A stretch of DNA of 64,000 nucleotides from Pelobates cultripes. Lineage: Eukaryota; Chordata; Amphibia; Anura; Pelobatidae. Of this stretch, positions 55,303 through 64,000 are shown in pieces. The DNA lies in NCBI GenBank assembly GCA_933207985.1, contig OW240913.1:275417287-275481286 (forward strand), read 5' to 3'. The first letter of the stretch is position 1. Each line of letters opens with the position of its first letter. The notes under the pieces are model-generated. The model made no database searches. It saw only the letters and a program-made list of their open reading frames with translations, and had not been told where the DNA came from. Made by a program: the position numbers and the translations under genes.

Positions 55303-56897
55303 CTTCTCCCCTTTACCAATCAGACTAACAGGGTATCTGACCTCCTGCCGGTCAGTGCCCTTGTTAGTCCAGCAGCCCACCCACAAAACATAATCAGTAA
55401 TACAGCCCACCCACCATAACTGGCTACTACACCTGGGTAGCGGAGAACTTTGTCCGTGTCCAGGTGCCTCACCATGGCTGTGTGGGTGACTGGTCAGCGT
55501 ACTGGGTGGGTTGCTGAGTGGGCAGAGACCAGCGGTACTCTGTCCTGGGGCCAGCACTACCATGGGAGCAGTCTGGTTGGAGCCTGGTTGCTGGAGGAGA
55601 AGACAGACTGTCTCCCCTTTGCCTAAACAGTCCTGCTGCTGGGTGACAGGACCGACTGTCCCTACCCCCGGTGGTGCATGTGCAGCGACTACGGTCCCAT
55701 CTGCACTGTTGTGGAGATTACTGTCTCCCCTTGGTGGGCTAAGCTGCCGCTGGGGAGAGGGGGTAACAAGCTCCTCTCCCATACATACTTTCAGCCGCTG
55801 GGGAGAGGGGATAACAAGCTCCTCTCCCTGACACTCTCTCTGCTGTTGAAGGGGGAGACCGACTGTCTCCCCTTTCAATAATTCGTCCTGTTGTTGGGGA
55901 GAGATGATAACTGGTTCCTCTCCCTGGAACACTCTCTGCTGTTGGAGAGGGGGACTAACTGTCTCCCCTTTTAATATATTGTCCTGCTGCTGGGGAGCGA
56001 GACCGACTGTCTCCGCTTCCTGCAGGACACACTGCCGCTGGGGAGGAAGGACGGCACCTTCAGCTCCCTGGGGTACACACTGCCGCTGGGGAGGAAGGAC
56101 GGCACCTTCAGCTCCCTGGGGTACACACTGCCACTGGGGAGGAAGGACTGCACCTTCAGCTCCCTGGGGTACACACTGCCGCTGGGGAGGAAGGACTGCA
56201 CCTTCAGCTCCCTGGGGCACACACTGCCGCTGGGGAGGAAGGACTGCACCTTCAGCTCCCTGGGATACACACTGCCGCTGGGGAGGAAGGACTGCACCTT
56301 CTGCTCCCTGGGGGACACACTGCCGCTGGGGAGGAAGGACGGCACCTTCTGCTCCCTGGGATACACACTGCCGCTGGGGAGGAAGGACGGTACCTTCAGC
56401 TCCCTGGGATACACACTGCCGCTGGGGAGGAAGGACGGTACCTTCAGCTCCCTGGGATACACACTGCCGCTGGGGAGGAAGGACGGCACCTTCTGCTCCC
56501 TGGGACACACACTGCCGCTGGGGAGGAAGGACGGCACCTTCTGCTCCCTGGGGTACACACTGCCGCTGGGGAGGAAGGACTGCACCTTCTGCTCCCTGGG
56601 ACACACACTGCCGCTGGGGAGGAAGGACGGCACCTTCTGCTCCCTGGGGTACACACTGCCGCTGGGGAGGAAGGACGGCACCTTTCGCTCCCTGGGGTAC
56701 ACCTATGAGTCCCCGTAACGCACTCTGCCTCCGGATAGGGCGGCTGATACCTTTGGCTGGATCTGCCATGAACTCCAGGTACTCGTCTACCTGGCTCCTT
56801 ACGAACTGCACGTATTTCTCCGGGGGTTGGGTCCAAAGAAAGCCAGCCGCATAGCAAACTCTCTGTCATACTGCTCCTGAGTGTAGCTAGGTGCCAT
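55141..56897 (-). pseudogene. Repeat-protein ORF of nested element 2 (one frameshift)
   Basis: The start corresponding to element 1 is Met 56897 ('MAPSYTQEQYDREFAMRLAFFGP'). A frameshift in the C run near 56830 moves it into the long frame 56811-55141 (556 codons). That frame has a 50-residue lead-in ('VRSQVDEYLEFMADPAKGI'), 14 uniform 16-residue units (QGAEGAVLPPQRQCVP type), then degenerate units ('LKGETVSPPLQQQ', 'GEELVIPSPQR') and a Ser/Pro/Gly-rich tail. It runs through the purine tract ('IGKGEKCGE') into the 3' LTR. No enzyme motif, signal peptide or membrane span in the repeat part. Each unit has one Cys and a Pro-Pro step. Function unknown. Confidence 0.78.
56028..56705 (-). repeat. 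48-bp tandem array, 14 copies
   Basis: Perfect 48-bp spacing with no frame-breaking indels. Variation is concentrated at a few codons (Val/Ala/Thr after Gly, Pro/Ser at the unit end). The lack of intervening unique spacers excludes a CRISPR-type array. Confidence 0.95.
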
Positions 56898-57040
56898 GCT
56901 TGCGCTGCTGAAGTTGGTTCTTTTGTCGATAGGGTCGCTGTACGGGTACTGGCGTTGCCCTCACTTTGTAATCCAAGGAATGGTGTTGCCCTGTAGCTGT
57001 CTTTCTGGTTGTAGGAACGATCCCGCCGCTTGCCACCAAT

Positions 57041-58355
57041 TGTAACGGACCGTTTCTCTCACAAGGGGATAAATCCGTTTAGGCGATAATCCCCTTTCCC
57101 ATAGACCAGCAGCTATTGCAATCACCAACTTCCCGAACTCCAAACCGTACGAATCCCCAACTCACGAACAAGAAATACACGAACTCTGGAAGCAGCCGAA
57201 CAGGAAAAGCAATACGAACAGCTTACACTCCTGGCAGTCAGCACACAATCCAATTCCCCCAATAACAAGACGACACTTCGTTTTGAGGGTTAAGCAGAAT
57301 CTCCAGATTTATTCACACAGCCTCCTTTTAAGACATTCTCCCATGCAAGGGAGGGATCCACAACAATTAGTACCCCAGCCAATAATGTACCAGTTACCTC
57401 CCACACATCTCCTCCCCTTAGTGTGACACATAATCCCATTAGTACAGACACAAATTCCCTGGGATACTGGATGTACCCCTAAACATAGGATACCCCTTTA
57501 AATGTTACATCCCCTGGTAACCCTGATCTGGGTGAGACACATATCCAAAAATCACCCAGATCGGACCAGGGGTTCAGGAATTAGAAAGGGTTAAAGTTTT
57601 GACCGACTGCATGGCAAAAGTATCCGAAAATAGTTCCATGTATTTTGGCCCTGCAGTCGGTCACAGAAAAGGGAATCAAACACACGAATTGCCTGTGTTG
57701 CAGAGCTTGGGGAGGATTCGTATGAATCCCCCTGTTCGTGGGATCCTTTCTACCGAACGGCGGGCCGTTCGGTAGTTTCTGCACGAATTGCTGGAAGTGT
57801 GGAGGTCTCAGCGGTGTTTGCTTAGTCAAGTGTCCGATTTTAGTTCCAGACACTCGACGGCAAAACACCGCTGTTCGGGAGTTTAAGATGGCCGCCGCCA
57901 CGTGTTCGTTTCCCGAATGGCGGCCACCCAGAGGACACAACACACATTACACATATTGCCAATTACCCATTTGCAACATTGTTGCAAACGGTAATTGGAG
58001 GCACACTTACTCCCGGGTGGTCTGGTTGTTCGGTAGTTTCACCCAATATAATGAATGAAGTGATTCTACCGAACAATCAGGGGAATGCTGCATTCACATC
58101 ACACTTTATACTGAACACATAATATTAAATACAGCCTGAATGCAATTTGCTACATAGTCTTAAAAAGGCATTATTCCTAACAGGCAGAATATGTTCACGG
58201 ATGGCCCTTAAAGGGCCAGTAGCAGCAATATAAGAAGGTCCCATGCCCAAAGATTGCATACAAAAGTACGAATTCACAAGGGGGCCATAGTCAGATGGCA
58301 GGAGGCTGGCAACCAGGCTTCTCCAGTGCATAGTGGCGAGGTTGGTTTCGCCACA
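57041..58355 (-). repeat. 5' LTR of nested element 2
   Basis: 1315 bp, matches 53983-55302 closely. The palindrome recurs at about 57959-57998 with two base changes. Confidence 0.93.
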
Positions 58356-58875
58356 GTCACCCATTCCCTAACTCTGTCACTAGTCACCCCCTCTCCATCC
58401 CTCTGTCACTAGTCACCCCCTCTCCATCCCTCTGTCACTAGTCACCCACTCCCTCACTCTGTCACCAGTCACCCCCACTCACTGTGTCTCCCCCTCACTC
58501 TGCCACCACTCAACCCCTCCCTCCCTCACTCTGCCACCAGGTACCCCCTCACTCTGCCACCTGTCACAACCTCCCACACTCTTCCACCTGTCACCTTCTC
58601 CCTCATACACTCTGTCACCTGTCACATATGCATTCACACAGACACTATATACAAAAAAGCACATGCAGTCATCCCGACATGCACAAGTGCATTCACACAG
58701 ACTCAAATACAAACATGCATTGATACACAGGTCTTCACAATATACACATCCAAAGGAATGCTGTATTATGAGTTATATTTAACATTTATTTAATGCATGT
58801 ATATTTGGCCTTCAAAGGGCCTGGGATCTAATTTTGCCCGGGGGCCCCAAAGGCTCTCAGTCCGCCCCTGCCCAG
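58356..58875. mobile_element. hAT-like element fragment with CACCCCCTCTCC minisatellite
   Basis: Tandem 'tctgtcactagtcaccccctctccatccc' units at 58356-58620, then unique sequence ending in 'ggctctcagtccgcccctg' at about 58870, whose reverse complement (caggggcggactgagagcc) is a CAGGGG-type terminus. The left terminus is missing because the region starts abruptly at the LTR border. Confidence 0.65.
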
Positions 58876-59700
58876 AGCTTAAAAAATTCTGGGCTCTTAC
58901 AATGCTCATGGGGATTATAAAGAAGCCATTGATTCGATCATAATGGAGCACCAACCCAATAATGTCTAGTCCTCCCAAACCATGCCTAGAGCCAGATACG
59001 AGTTACTGCTGAAATTTTTACATTTCAGTGACAATACCCTCTGTCACCCAAGAGATCACCCCCAATACGATAGGACTTTCCACGATCTCTCATAGAGGCA
59101 AAATTTAAAAAAGGCGAATGTAAAGCACTTTTCAAAGCTGAAGTGCTTGCACTAAAATGTAGGGACAGGAAGGATGTCAACATGCTAACTACCATCCATG
59201 ATGAACGCATGTCAGACGTCTCTGTCCGGGGCAGATTAGAGTCCAAACCAGTTTGCATCAGGGCGTATAATAAGTACATGGGGGTGTTGATTTGGCTGAT
59301 TAGCTGATGCTACCATATCTTATTTTACGAAAAACCAAAGCATGGTATAAAAAGGTGGCTATCTATCTGATGCAAATAGCAACCCACAACTCATTTTTGC
59401 TTTTTTTTTTTAAATAATCCAGGGAAAACCACCTTTCTCCAATTTCAGTTGAAAATAATTTCCTTAACAATTTATGGAGATGGACAAGTTCCAACAACAG
59501 TGCAAGCTGAGTCCAGACATTTAATTTTTAAGTTACCGCCAACTGCTAGAAACCCCCCCCCCAAAAAACGTTGCTGGGTCTGTTTTAAAAACGGGAAAAA
59601 GACACACCTTTTCACTGTCCTGATTGCCCTTCGAAACTGTTTTTTGGGGGGGCAAAATGGTTGGGGGAAAGAAGTCAAAACATCCCATCTTCTATAACCT
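58876..59700 (+). pseudogene. piggyBac-family transposase pseudogene
   Basis: Plus-strand fragments in collinear order: 'SRARYELLLKFLHFSDNT' (about 58985-59035), then after a deletion 'VLALKCRDRKDVNMLTTIHD' (about 59145-59205), 'KPVCIRAYNKYMG' (about 59245-59285), and a Cys-rich C-terminus with 'KKRCWVCFKNGKK' (about 59560-59600) and a following C-X2-C in another frame. These are hallmark blocks of the piggyBac DDE transposase and its C-terminal zinc-binding domain. A G-run frameshift follows 'NKYMG' at 59279-59284. The N-terminal and middle parts are largely lost. Confidence 0.85.
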
Positions 59701-59739
59701 TTGATGTCTAGTTTATAAAAATATATACTATATATACTT

Positions 59740-61020
59740 TCACGATGGTAACATTAACTGGGGGGTGCAAAAATATGTCAAACTGAAGATAGACCAAACA
59801 TACCTATATATCAAGTTGAAAAACTGACATGTACAAGTTCTGATTGTTGCCTTTTGGCCCCCAAACAACCCAGCAACCCTATAGATGGGGGTTATCACTG
59901 TACTCAGGAGATGTTGCTGAACATATTGGGGTGTTGTTTGGCAGTGACACATAACAGGATCTGTTAAGTCATGCCTAAAGTACAATGTGTGTGACAAAGA
60001 AACAAAAAAAGATTACCACCCAAAAGTTTGACAAAGGCTGGTGGTAGAATTCAGTGCATGAAAAGTGTTAAAATACCACCATTTAAAATACCCTGGGTTG
60101 TCTACTTTTCAAAAATATATGGTTTGATGGGGGTAAAATACATTGGCTCAAATGGGACATGGACGCAGGTTGATTACATGTCAAAATTCCAAGTTGGGAA
60201 ACTGAAAAGCGCACCTGCCAAACATGGCCTTTTAACCCCCAAAGAACCCGACAGGCCTATGCATGGGTGATATCACTGTACTCAGGAGATGTTGCTGAAC
60301 ACATATTGGGGTGTTGTTTGGCAGTGACACATAACAGGATCTGTTAATTCATGACAAGTACAATGTGTGTGAAAAAAAACAGAAAATTTTTTACTAACTC
60401 AATGTTTGACAAAGCCTGGTGGTAGAATTAGTGCATGGAAAGTGTTAAAATACCACCATGTGAAATACCCTAGGGTGTCTACTTTTCAAAAATATATGGT
60501 TTGATGGGGGTAAAATACATTGGCCGGCTTCAGAAATGTCCCAAATAGGACATGCATGCAGGTTGACTACATGTCAAAGTTCCAAGCTGGGAAACTGATA
60601 TGCGCACCTGCCAAATGGGGCATTTTAGCCCCCCAACAACCCGACACACCTATACATGGGGGGTATCCCTGTACTTGGGAGAGGTTGCTGAACACATATT
60701 GGGGTGTTGTTTGGCAGTGACACCTAACAGAATCTGTGAATTTATACCTGAATTGCAATGTATGTGAAAAAAATAAAAAAAATAAACTACCTGTGCAAAG
60801 TTTGGCAAAGGTTTGTAGTAAAATGGCTGCAGAAAGTATCAAAATATTCTTAGATTAATACCCTGGGTTATCTAGTTTAAGAAAAATATATACATGTGGG
60901 GTGTTTTTGGAGATTTATGACATAACAGTGTTACAATGTCACTATTGATACATTTGAAAAATGTACGTTTTGAAACAGCAATTTCCTACTTGTACTTATA
61001 GCCCTATAACTTGCAAATTA
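59740..61020. repeat. Tandem repeat, 375-390-bp unit, about 3.5 copies
   Basis: Recurring blocks: 'taccctgggttgtctacttttcaaaaatatatgg', 'gagatgttgctgaacacatattggggtgttg' and 'cagtgacacataacagg', at spacings of about 377 and 390 bp. An inverted copy of the family lies at 44640-46030. Small ORFs in it are not conserved between units. Confidence 0.85.
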
Positions 61021-61033
61021 AAGCAAAAAATCA

Positions 61034-61131
61034 CCTCTTGAGAAAGGGAGGTTCTCCTGAAAGCTTGTCATTAAAAAATTCTGTTAGTCCAATAAAAAAG
61101 GTATTACAAGATACAAATTTTATCTGTTTTT

Positions 61132-61171
<40 letters not shown>
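61034..61171 (+). mobile_element. Extra Penelope-like terminal fragment plus (AT)n
   Basis: 61037-61069 carries the hammerhead-like motif, followed by 'ttagtccaataaaaaaggtattacaag' and 'tatctgttttttacat'. After an (AT)n run (61136-61170) the same sequence follows in reverse complement, forming a roughly 240-bp palindrome with an AT centre. Confidence 0.8.
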
Positions 61172-61237
61172 TGTAAAAAACAGATAAAATTCTTATCTTG
61201 TAATACCTTTTTTATTGGACTAACAGAATTTTTTAAT

Positions 61238-61270
61238 GACAAGCTTTCGGGAGAACCTCCCTTTCTCAAG
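61238..61270 (-). ncRNA. Hammerhead-like motif, left inverted copy
   Basis: On the minus strand: CTTGAGA, then a GGGAG/CTCCC hairpin, then GAAA and GCTTGTC. The layout is that of the hammerhead ribozymes known in Penelope-like element repeats, but the CTGATGA box is degenerate. Confidence 0.5.
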
Positions 61271-61511
61271 TCTGAGCAAAACGACACATAGAATTCAAAG
61301 TTGAGTTGTGATACAGGGGTTAAAGCGACATGAGTGTAGATAAGACACAGGTTTGTTAGAAAATAGACACCATCTTAGCAGAGGGTCATAAATATCTTGT
61401 TGAAGAGAAGAGTAGGGGGGAGAGAGAGAAAAGAAAAACAAACAAGCAGACAGTGCACAGGATGATACACTTTATACATGCACACACACAGAAATATGTA
61501 TATGTGAACGC

Positions 61512-62447
61512 ACAATCCACACCTCGGTTTACAGAAAACCCACAGACAGGTGCAGTTACCTACACAGCTCCAGCTTCCACCCCTCTCATACTAAACAGGG
61601 CATCATCTACAGCCAAGCCACTAGGTACCATCGCATATGCTCTGATCCTAATGACCGTAATTCCCATCTAAATGTACTCTCCCAATCTATGAGACAGAAA
61701 GGAAACAAACCAAAGACTATTACCAAACAAATCAACTCTGCTGTAAAAACGCCACGTATGCGCCTGCTACAATACAGAGAGAAAAAAATATGCACACGAG
61801 TGCCACTTGTGGTCACCTACAACCCTGCTCTTGAGGAAATACAGAAAATCATCAAAGACCTACAACCAATATTAACAGAAGATGAGACTCTGAAAAACAT
61901 TTTCCCTGAAACACCCATTTTGGCCTTCAGACAACCACCAAACCTCCAACAAAAATTAATCAACAGGAGGCTGCCCACTGATGGTGAGAACGAAGAAAAC
62001 GGGACCAGTCAGTGCAAAAAACCTCGCTGCAAACTGTGTCAGCACATATGCACAGACAACACAGCCACACACAACAATAAAACCTACAGCATTAAAGGTT
62101 CATACTCCTGCACATCCAGCAATGTGGTATACATGATTCAATGCATAAAATGCCACCTAGGATGCTACATTGGGGAAACCACCCAGCCATTAAATGGCAG
62201 AATGAATATGCACAGACACTCTATTAAACACCACAAAGAAGAATCATACTGCACTCCTGTGGGACACCACTTTACCCAGCCTGGCCACTCACTGAAGGAC
62301 CTAAAAATCAAAGTACTGAAAGGGGTTTTTAAAAATACCCAGGAAAGAAAAGCCTTTGAAGCCAGAATGATTAAATGGTTTAACAGCAAGAAGAGAGGAC
62401 TAAATATTGATTTGGGATTCCTGTCCCACTACCAACACTTTACATGA
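61512..62447 (+). pseudogene. Penelope-like RT C-terminus and GIY-YIG endonuclease
   Basis: An open frame runs from the inverted-repeat junction, well before the first Met at 61689. It starts with RT C-terminal text ('SVYRKPTDR', 'HTKQGIIYSQATRYHRICSD') and thumb/linker ('RVPLVVTYNPAL', 'FRQPPNLQQKL'). A Cys-rich linker 'CKKPRCKLCQ' follows, then the GIY-YIG nuclease: 'VYMIQCIKC', 'CYIGETTQPLNGRMNMHR', 'ERKAFEARMIKWF' (the presumed catalytic Tyr, Arg and Glu are in these blocks). Ends TGA at 62447. The YxDD palm of the RT is absent, so this copy cannot self-mobilise, but the endonuclease domain itself looks intact. Penelope-like enzymes nick target DNA for RNA-primed insertion. Confidence 0.92.
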
Positions 62448-62922
62448 ACACTCTCCCAGCATTATCTTACTATTCTGTCATATGTACCAACACTTTAAAA
62501 TGCATTCCTATATGTTTATTCTATCCATATACAAAGTACTATGTGTAGACCTATGCTTTCCCATACTCGTATGCATGAATGCTTATATATATTACTGTGC
62601 ATTTATATTTGTGTATATGAGTCCATGTGCATGTATGTATATGTGTTTATGTATATGTACATGTGTTTATGCATTCACATATACATATTTCTGTGTGTGT
62701 GCATGTATAAAGTGTATCATCCTGTGCACTGTCTGCTTGTTTGTTTTTCTTTTCTCTCTCTCCCCCCTACTCTTCTCTTCAACAAGATATTTATGACCCT
62801 CTGCTAAGATGGTGTCTATTTTCTAACAAACCTGTGTCTTATCTACACTCATGTCGCTTTAACCCCTGTATCACAACTCAACTTTGAATTCTATGTGTCG
62901 TTTTGCTCAGAAATGCTTCAGA

Positions 62923-62955
62923 CTTGAGAAAGGGAGGTTCTCCCGAAAGCTTGTC
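62923..62955 (+). ncRNA. Hammerhead-like motif, right copy
   Basis: Same 33-base arrangement as the left copy, plus strand, with a perfect 5-bp hairpin (gggag-gtt-ctccc). A third copy at 61037-61069 has one change in the hairpin (ctcct). Catalytic activity is doubtful because the first core box reads CTTGAGA. Confidence 0.5.
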
Positions 62956-63062
62956 ATTAAAAAATTCTGTTAGTCCAATAAAAAAGGTATTACAAGATAA
63001 GAATTTTATCTGTTTTTTACATCTACATCACTGGACTAATACGGCTACAATCTCTACTTGAA

Positions 63063-63063
<1 letters not shown>

Positions 63064-63125
<62 letters not shown>
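63064..63125. repeat. (AT)n microsatellite
   Basis: About 30 AT units, directly after the Penelope-like element. A second run lies at 61136-61170. Confidence 0.97.
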
Positions 63126-63126
<1 letters not shown>

Positions 63127-64000
63127 CAAATGTTCTCTAGAAGCTCAGATTGTAGATCAGAAGAAGCAAATTGCAAACCTGAGGCACATTGACAACCTTG
63201 AAAGGGGCTTACTGCTCACTGCGTGTAGTTTAGTGGGGACAAACAGAATGGAAAATGTAAGGAGATGAGCCAGCTGTGGAACAGGCAGGTAACTGTGTGA
63301 CAGGAACGGTTGAGTAGTGGGAGGCAAGAGAAAAGGTGTAGACAGTTGTCCTGATTTTGTACAGCAGAGCAGTTTTAAATGAGTGAAGATGTTTGGATTA
63401 TTATCTCAGGAGTGGCTGTGCTGGAGGAAGCTACTCCTTCTAACAGCAAGGGATAAGCTACTATGGATGGGATCCAGAATGGAGGAAAGGCTGGGCAAGT
63501 TGTTGTGGGAGGAGATTATATTCTTAAGCGACTAATCAGAGTAATCTGACAATTTGATCCTCAGGTGCTAAGGTTCAGCATGTTTCTAGCTAACTGAATA
63601 GATTAGTGGAGAGGCTGAGGATGACCAATGGTCCATATTGGTACCATTAACTAAGTTAGAGGAAAATGGAATTTGGCATACTGAAAGGGCTGCTTGAGGT
63701 ATTCCCCTATGCTAAATAGTTATGTAATGTTAAACGCATAACAACACAACACATACTTATGGTAACAATCTCCTTGTAGCATTTCAATTTACTTAAAGGT
63801 GCAGTGGAGCAAACTTAACACTGCAAAGATCACAACGGAACTTACATTTGTGGTGCAACATGCAAGTCAGAATATGTTTAAACTTGTCTGGAATAAGGAA
63901 GGTACTTTAAATAGAATTCAATATTTAACAAAAATCAAAGAATGTGGGATTAAGGGCCTTGTTAATGTAATGTGGATGGCACCCGGTTGAACTTGATGGA
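63126..64000. other. Unannotated stretch
   Basis: No supported feature. The plus frame 63799-63990 has no recognisable motif. Confidence 0.5.

Larger units (their letters stand above)
53983..58355 (-). mobile_element. Nested non-autonomous LTR element 2 with 48-bp repeat ORF
   Basis: LTRs 53983-55302 and 57041-58355 share ends with element 1, but their middle differs and they are about 260 bp longer, so this is a second subfamily. Internal 55303-57040, with the same primer-binding sequence and purine tract. The flanking 5-mers are ccttc and gtcac, so no target duplication. The left flank is Gmr1 LTR while the right flank is a minisatellite of a hAT-like element. Confidence 0.92.
61172..63056 (+). 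mobile_element. Penelope-like element, 5'-truncated with inverted terminal copy
   Basis: The coding part (61512-62447) is followed by the 3' region. The terminal 350 bp (62670-63022) is present in inverted form at 61172-61512, fused to the truncated RT at its left. The far right carries 'actaatacggctacaatctctac', then (AT)n at 63064-63125. Penelope-like elements have complex direct or inverted terminal repeats, and this arrangement fits. Confidence 0.9.

Noticed and set aside
56028..56705. CRISPR-like regular array
   Set aside because: Repeats are contiguous with no unique spacers, the unit is coding, and the sequence is eukaryotic.
61689..62447. Host or phage GIY-YIG nuclease gene
   Set aside because: In-frame RT thumb/linker sequence upstream and Penelope-type repeats around it identify a retroelement domain.

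Overview
This window looks like repeat-dense vertebrate intergenic or intronic DNA. I recognised no host gene exon, rRNA or tRNA. The mixture (CR1, L2 and L1 LINEs, a Penelope-like element, Gmr1-like gypsy elements, hAT, Tc1/mariner and piggyBac transposons, and many TTAA-flanked MITEs) fits an amphibian, most likely a frog. That assignment is inference from repeat composition, not from a gene. Three runs of exactly 100 N (4845-4944, 34408-34507, 46529-46628) are assembly gaps, and two of them fall at informative breaks in elements.

Left part (1-25.6 kb): composite CAGGGCCG-type elements with internal minisatellites (312-2303, 15801-17684); TTAA MITEs; a CR1 LINE (4945-6535) and two CR1 3' ends (18208-18593, 23375-23850); a complete non-autonomous gypsy-like LTR element on the minus strand (7120-9668, TSD gggac); hAT MITEs with exact 8-bp target duplications (11049-11280, 24904-25178); an L2 3' half (14480-15400); solo LTRs (16322-16856, 20352-21300), the second inside a Tc1/mariner remnant; a Penelope-type terminal repeat near 24.2 kb.

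Middle part (25.6-46.4 kb): a MITE is split by a 14-kb LTR element (25983-40013) with two 538-bp LTRs, TSD ctggg and a gag-like frame but no recognisable pol. Inside it, on the opposite strand, lies an L1 LINE. The same 2.8-kb L1 segment appears twice, and the copies abut on the 100-N gap, which suggests an assembly duplication. Further MITEs, a split L2 and a hAT-like element carrying a TTAGGG-like minisatellite follow.

Right part (46.5-64 kb), the most unusual: a minus-strand Gmr1-like gypsy element (SAP-like/SCAN-like Gag with zinc knuckle, protease, then integrase directly after protease) is cut by the gap before any reverse transcriptase. It was invaded twice by a non-autonomous LTR family whose only ORF joins a short segment resembling that Gag's N-terminal region to a long array of 16-residue (48-bp) repeats. 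The first insertion (48259-52652) has a perfect gggca target duplication just after the Gag zinc knuckle. The second (53983-58355) sits in the Gmr1 LTR but has unmatched flanks. The window ends with a piggyBac transposase pseudogene, a 375-390-bp tandem repeat and a 5'-truncated Penelope-like element (RT thumb plus GIY-YIG endonuclease) flanked by inverted copies of its hammerhead-like terminal region.
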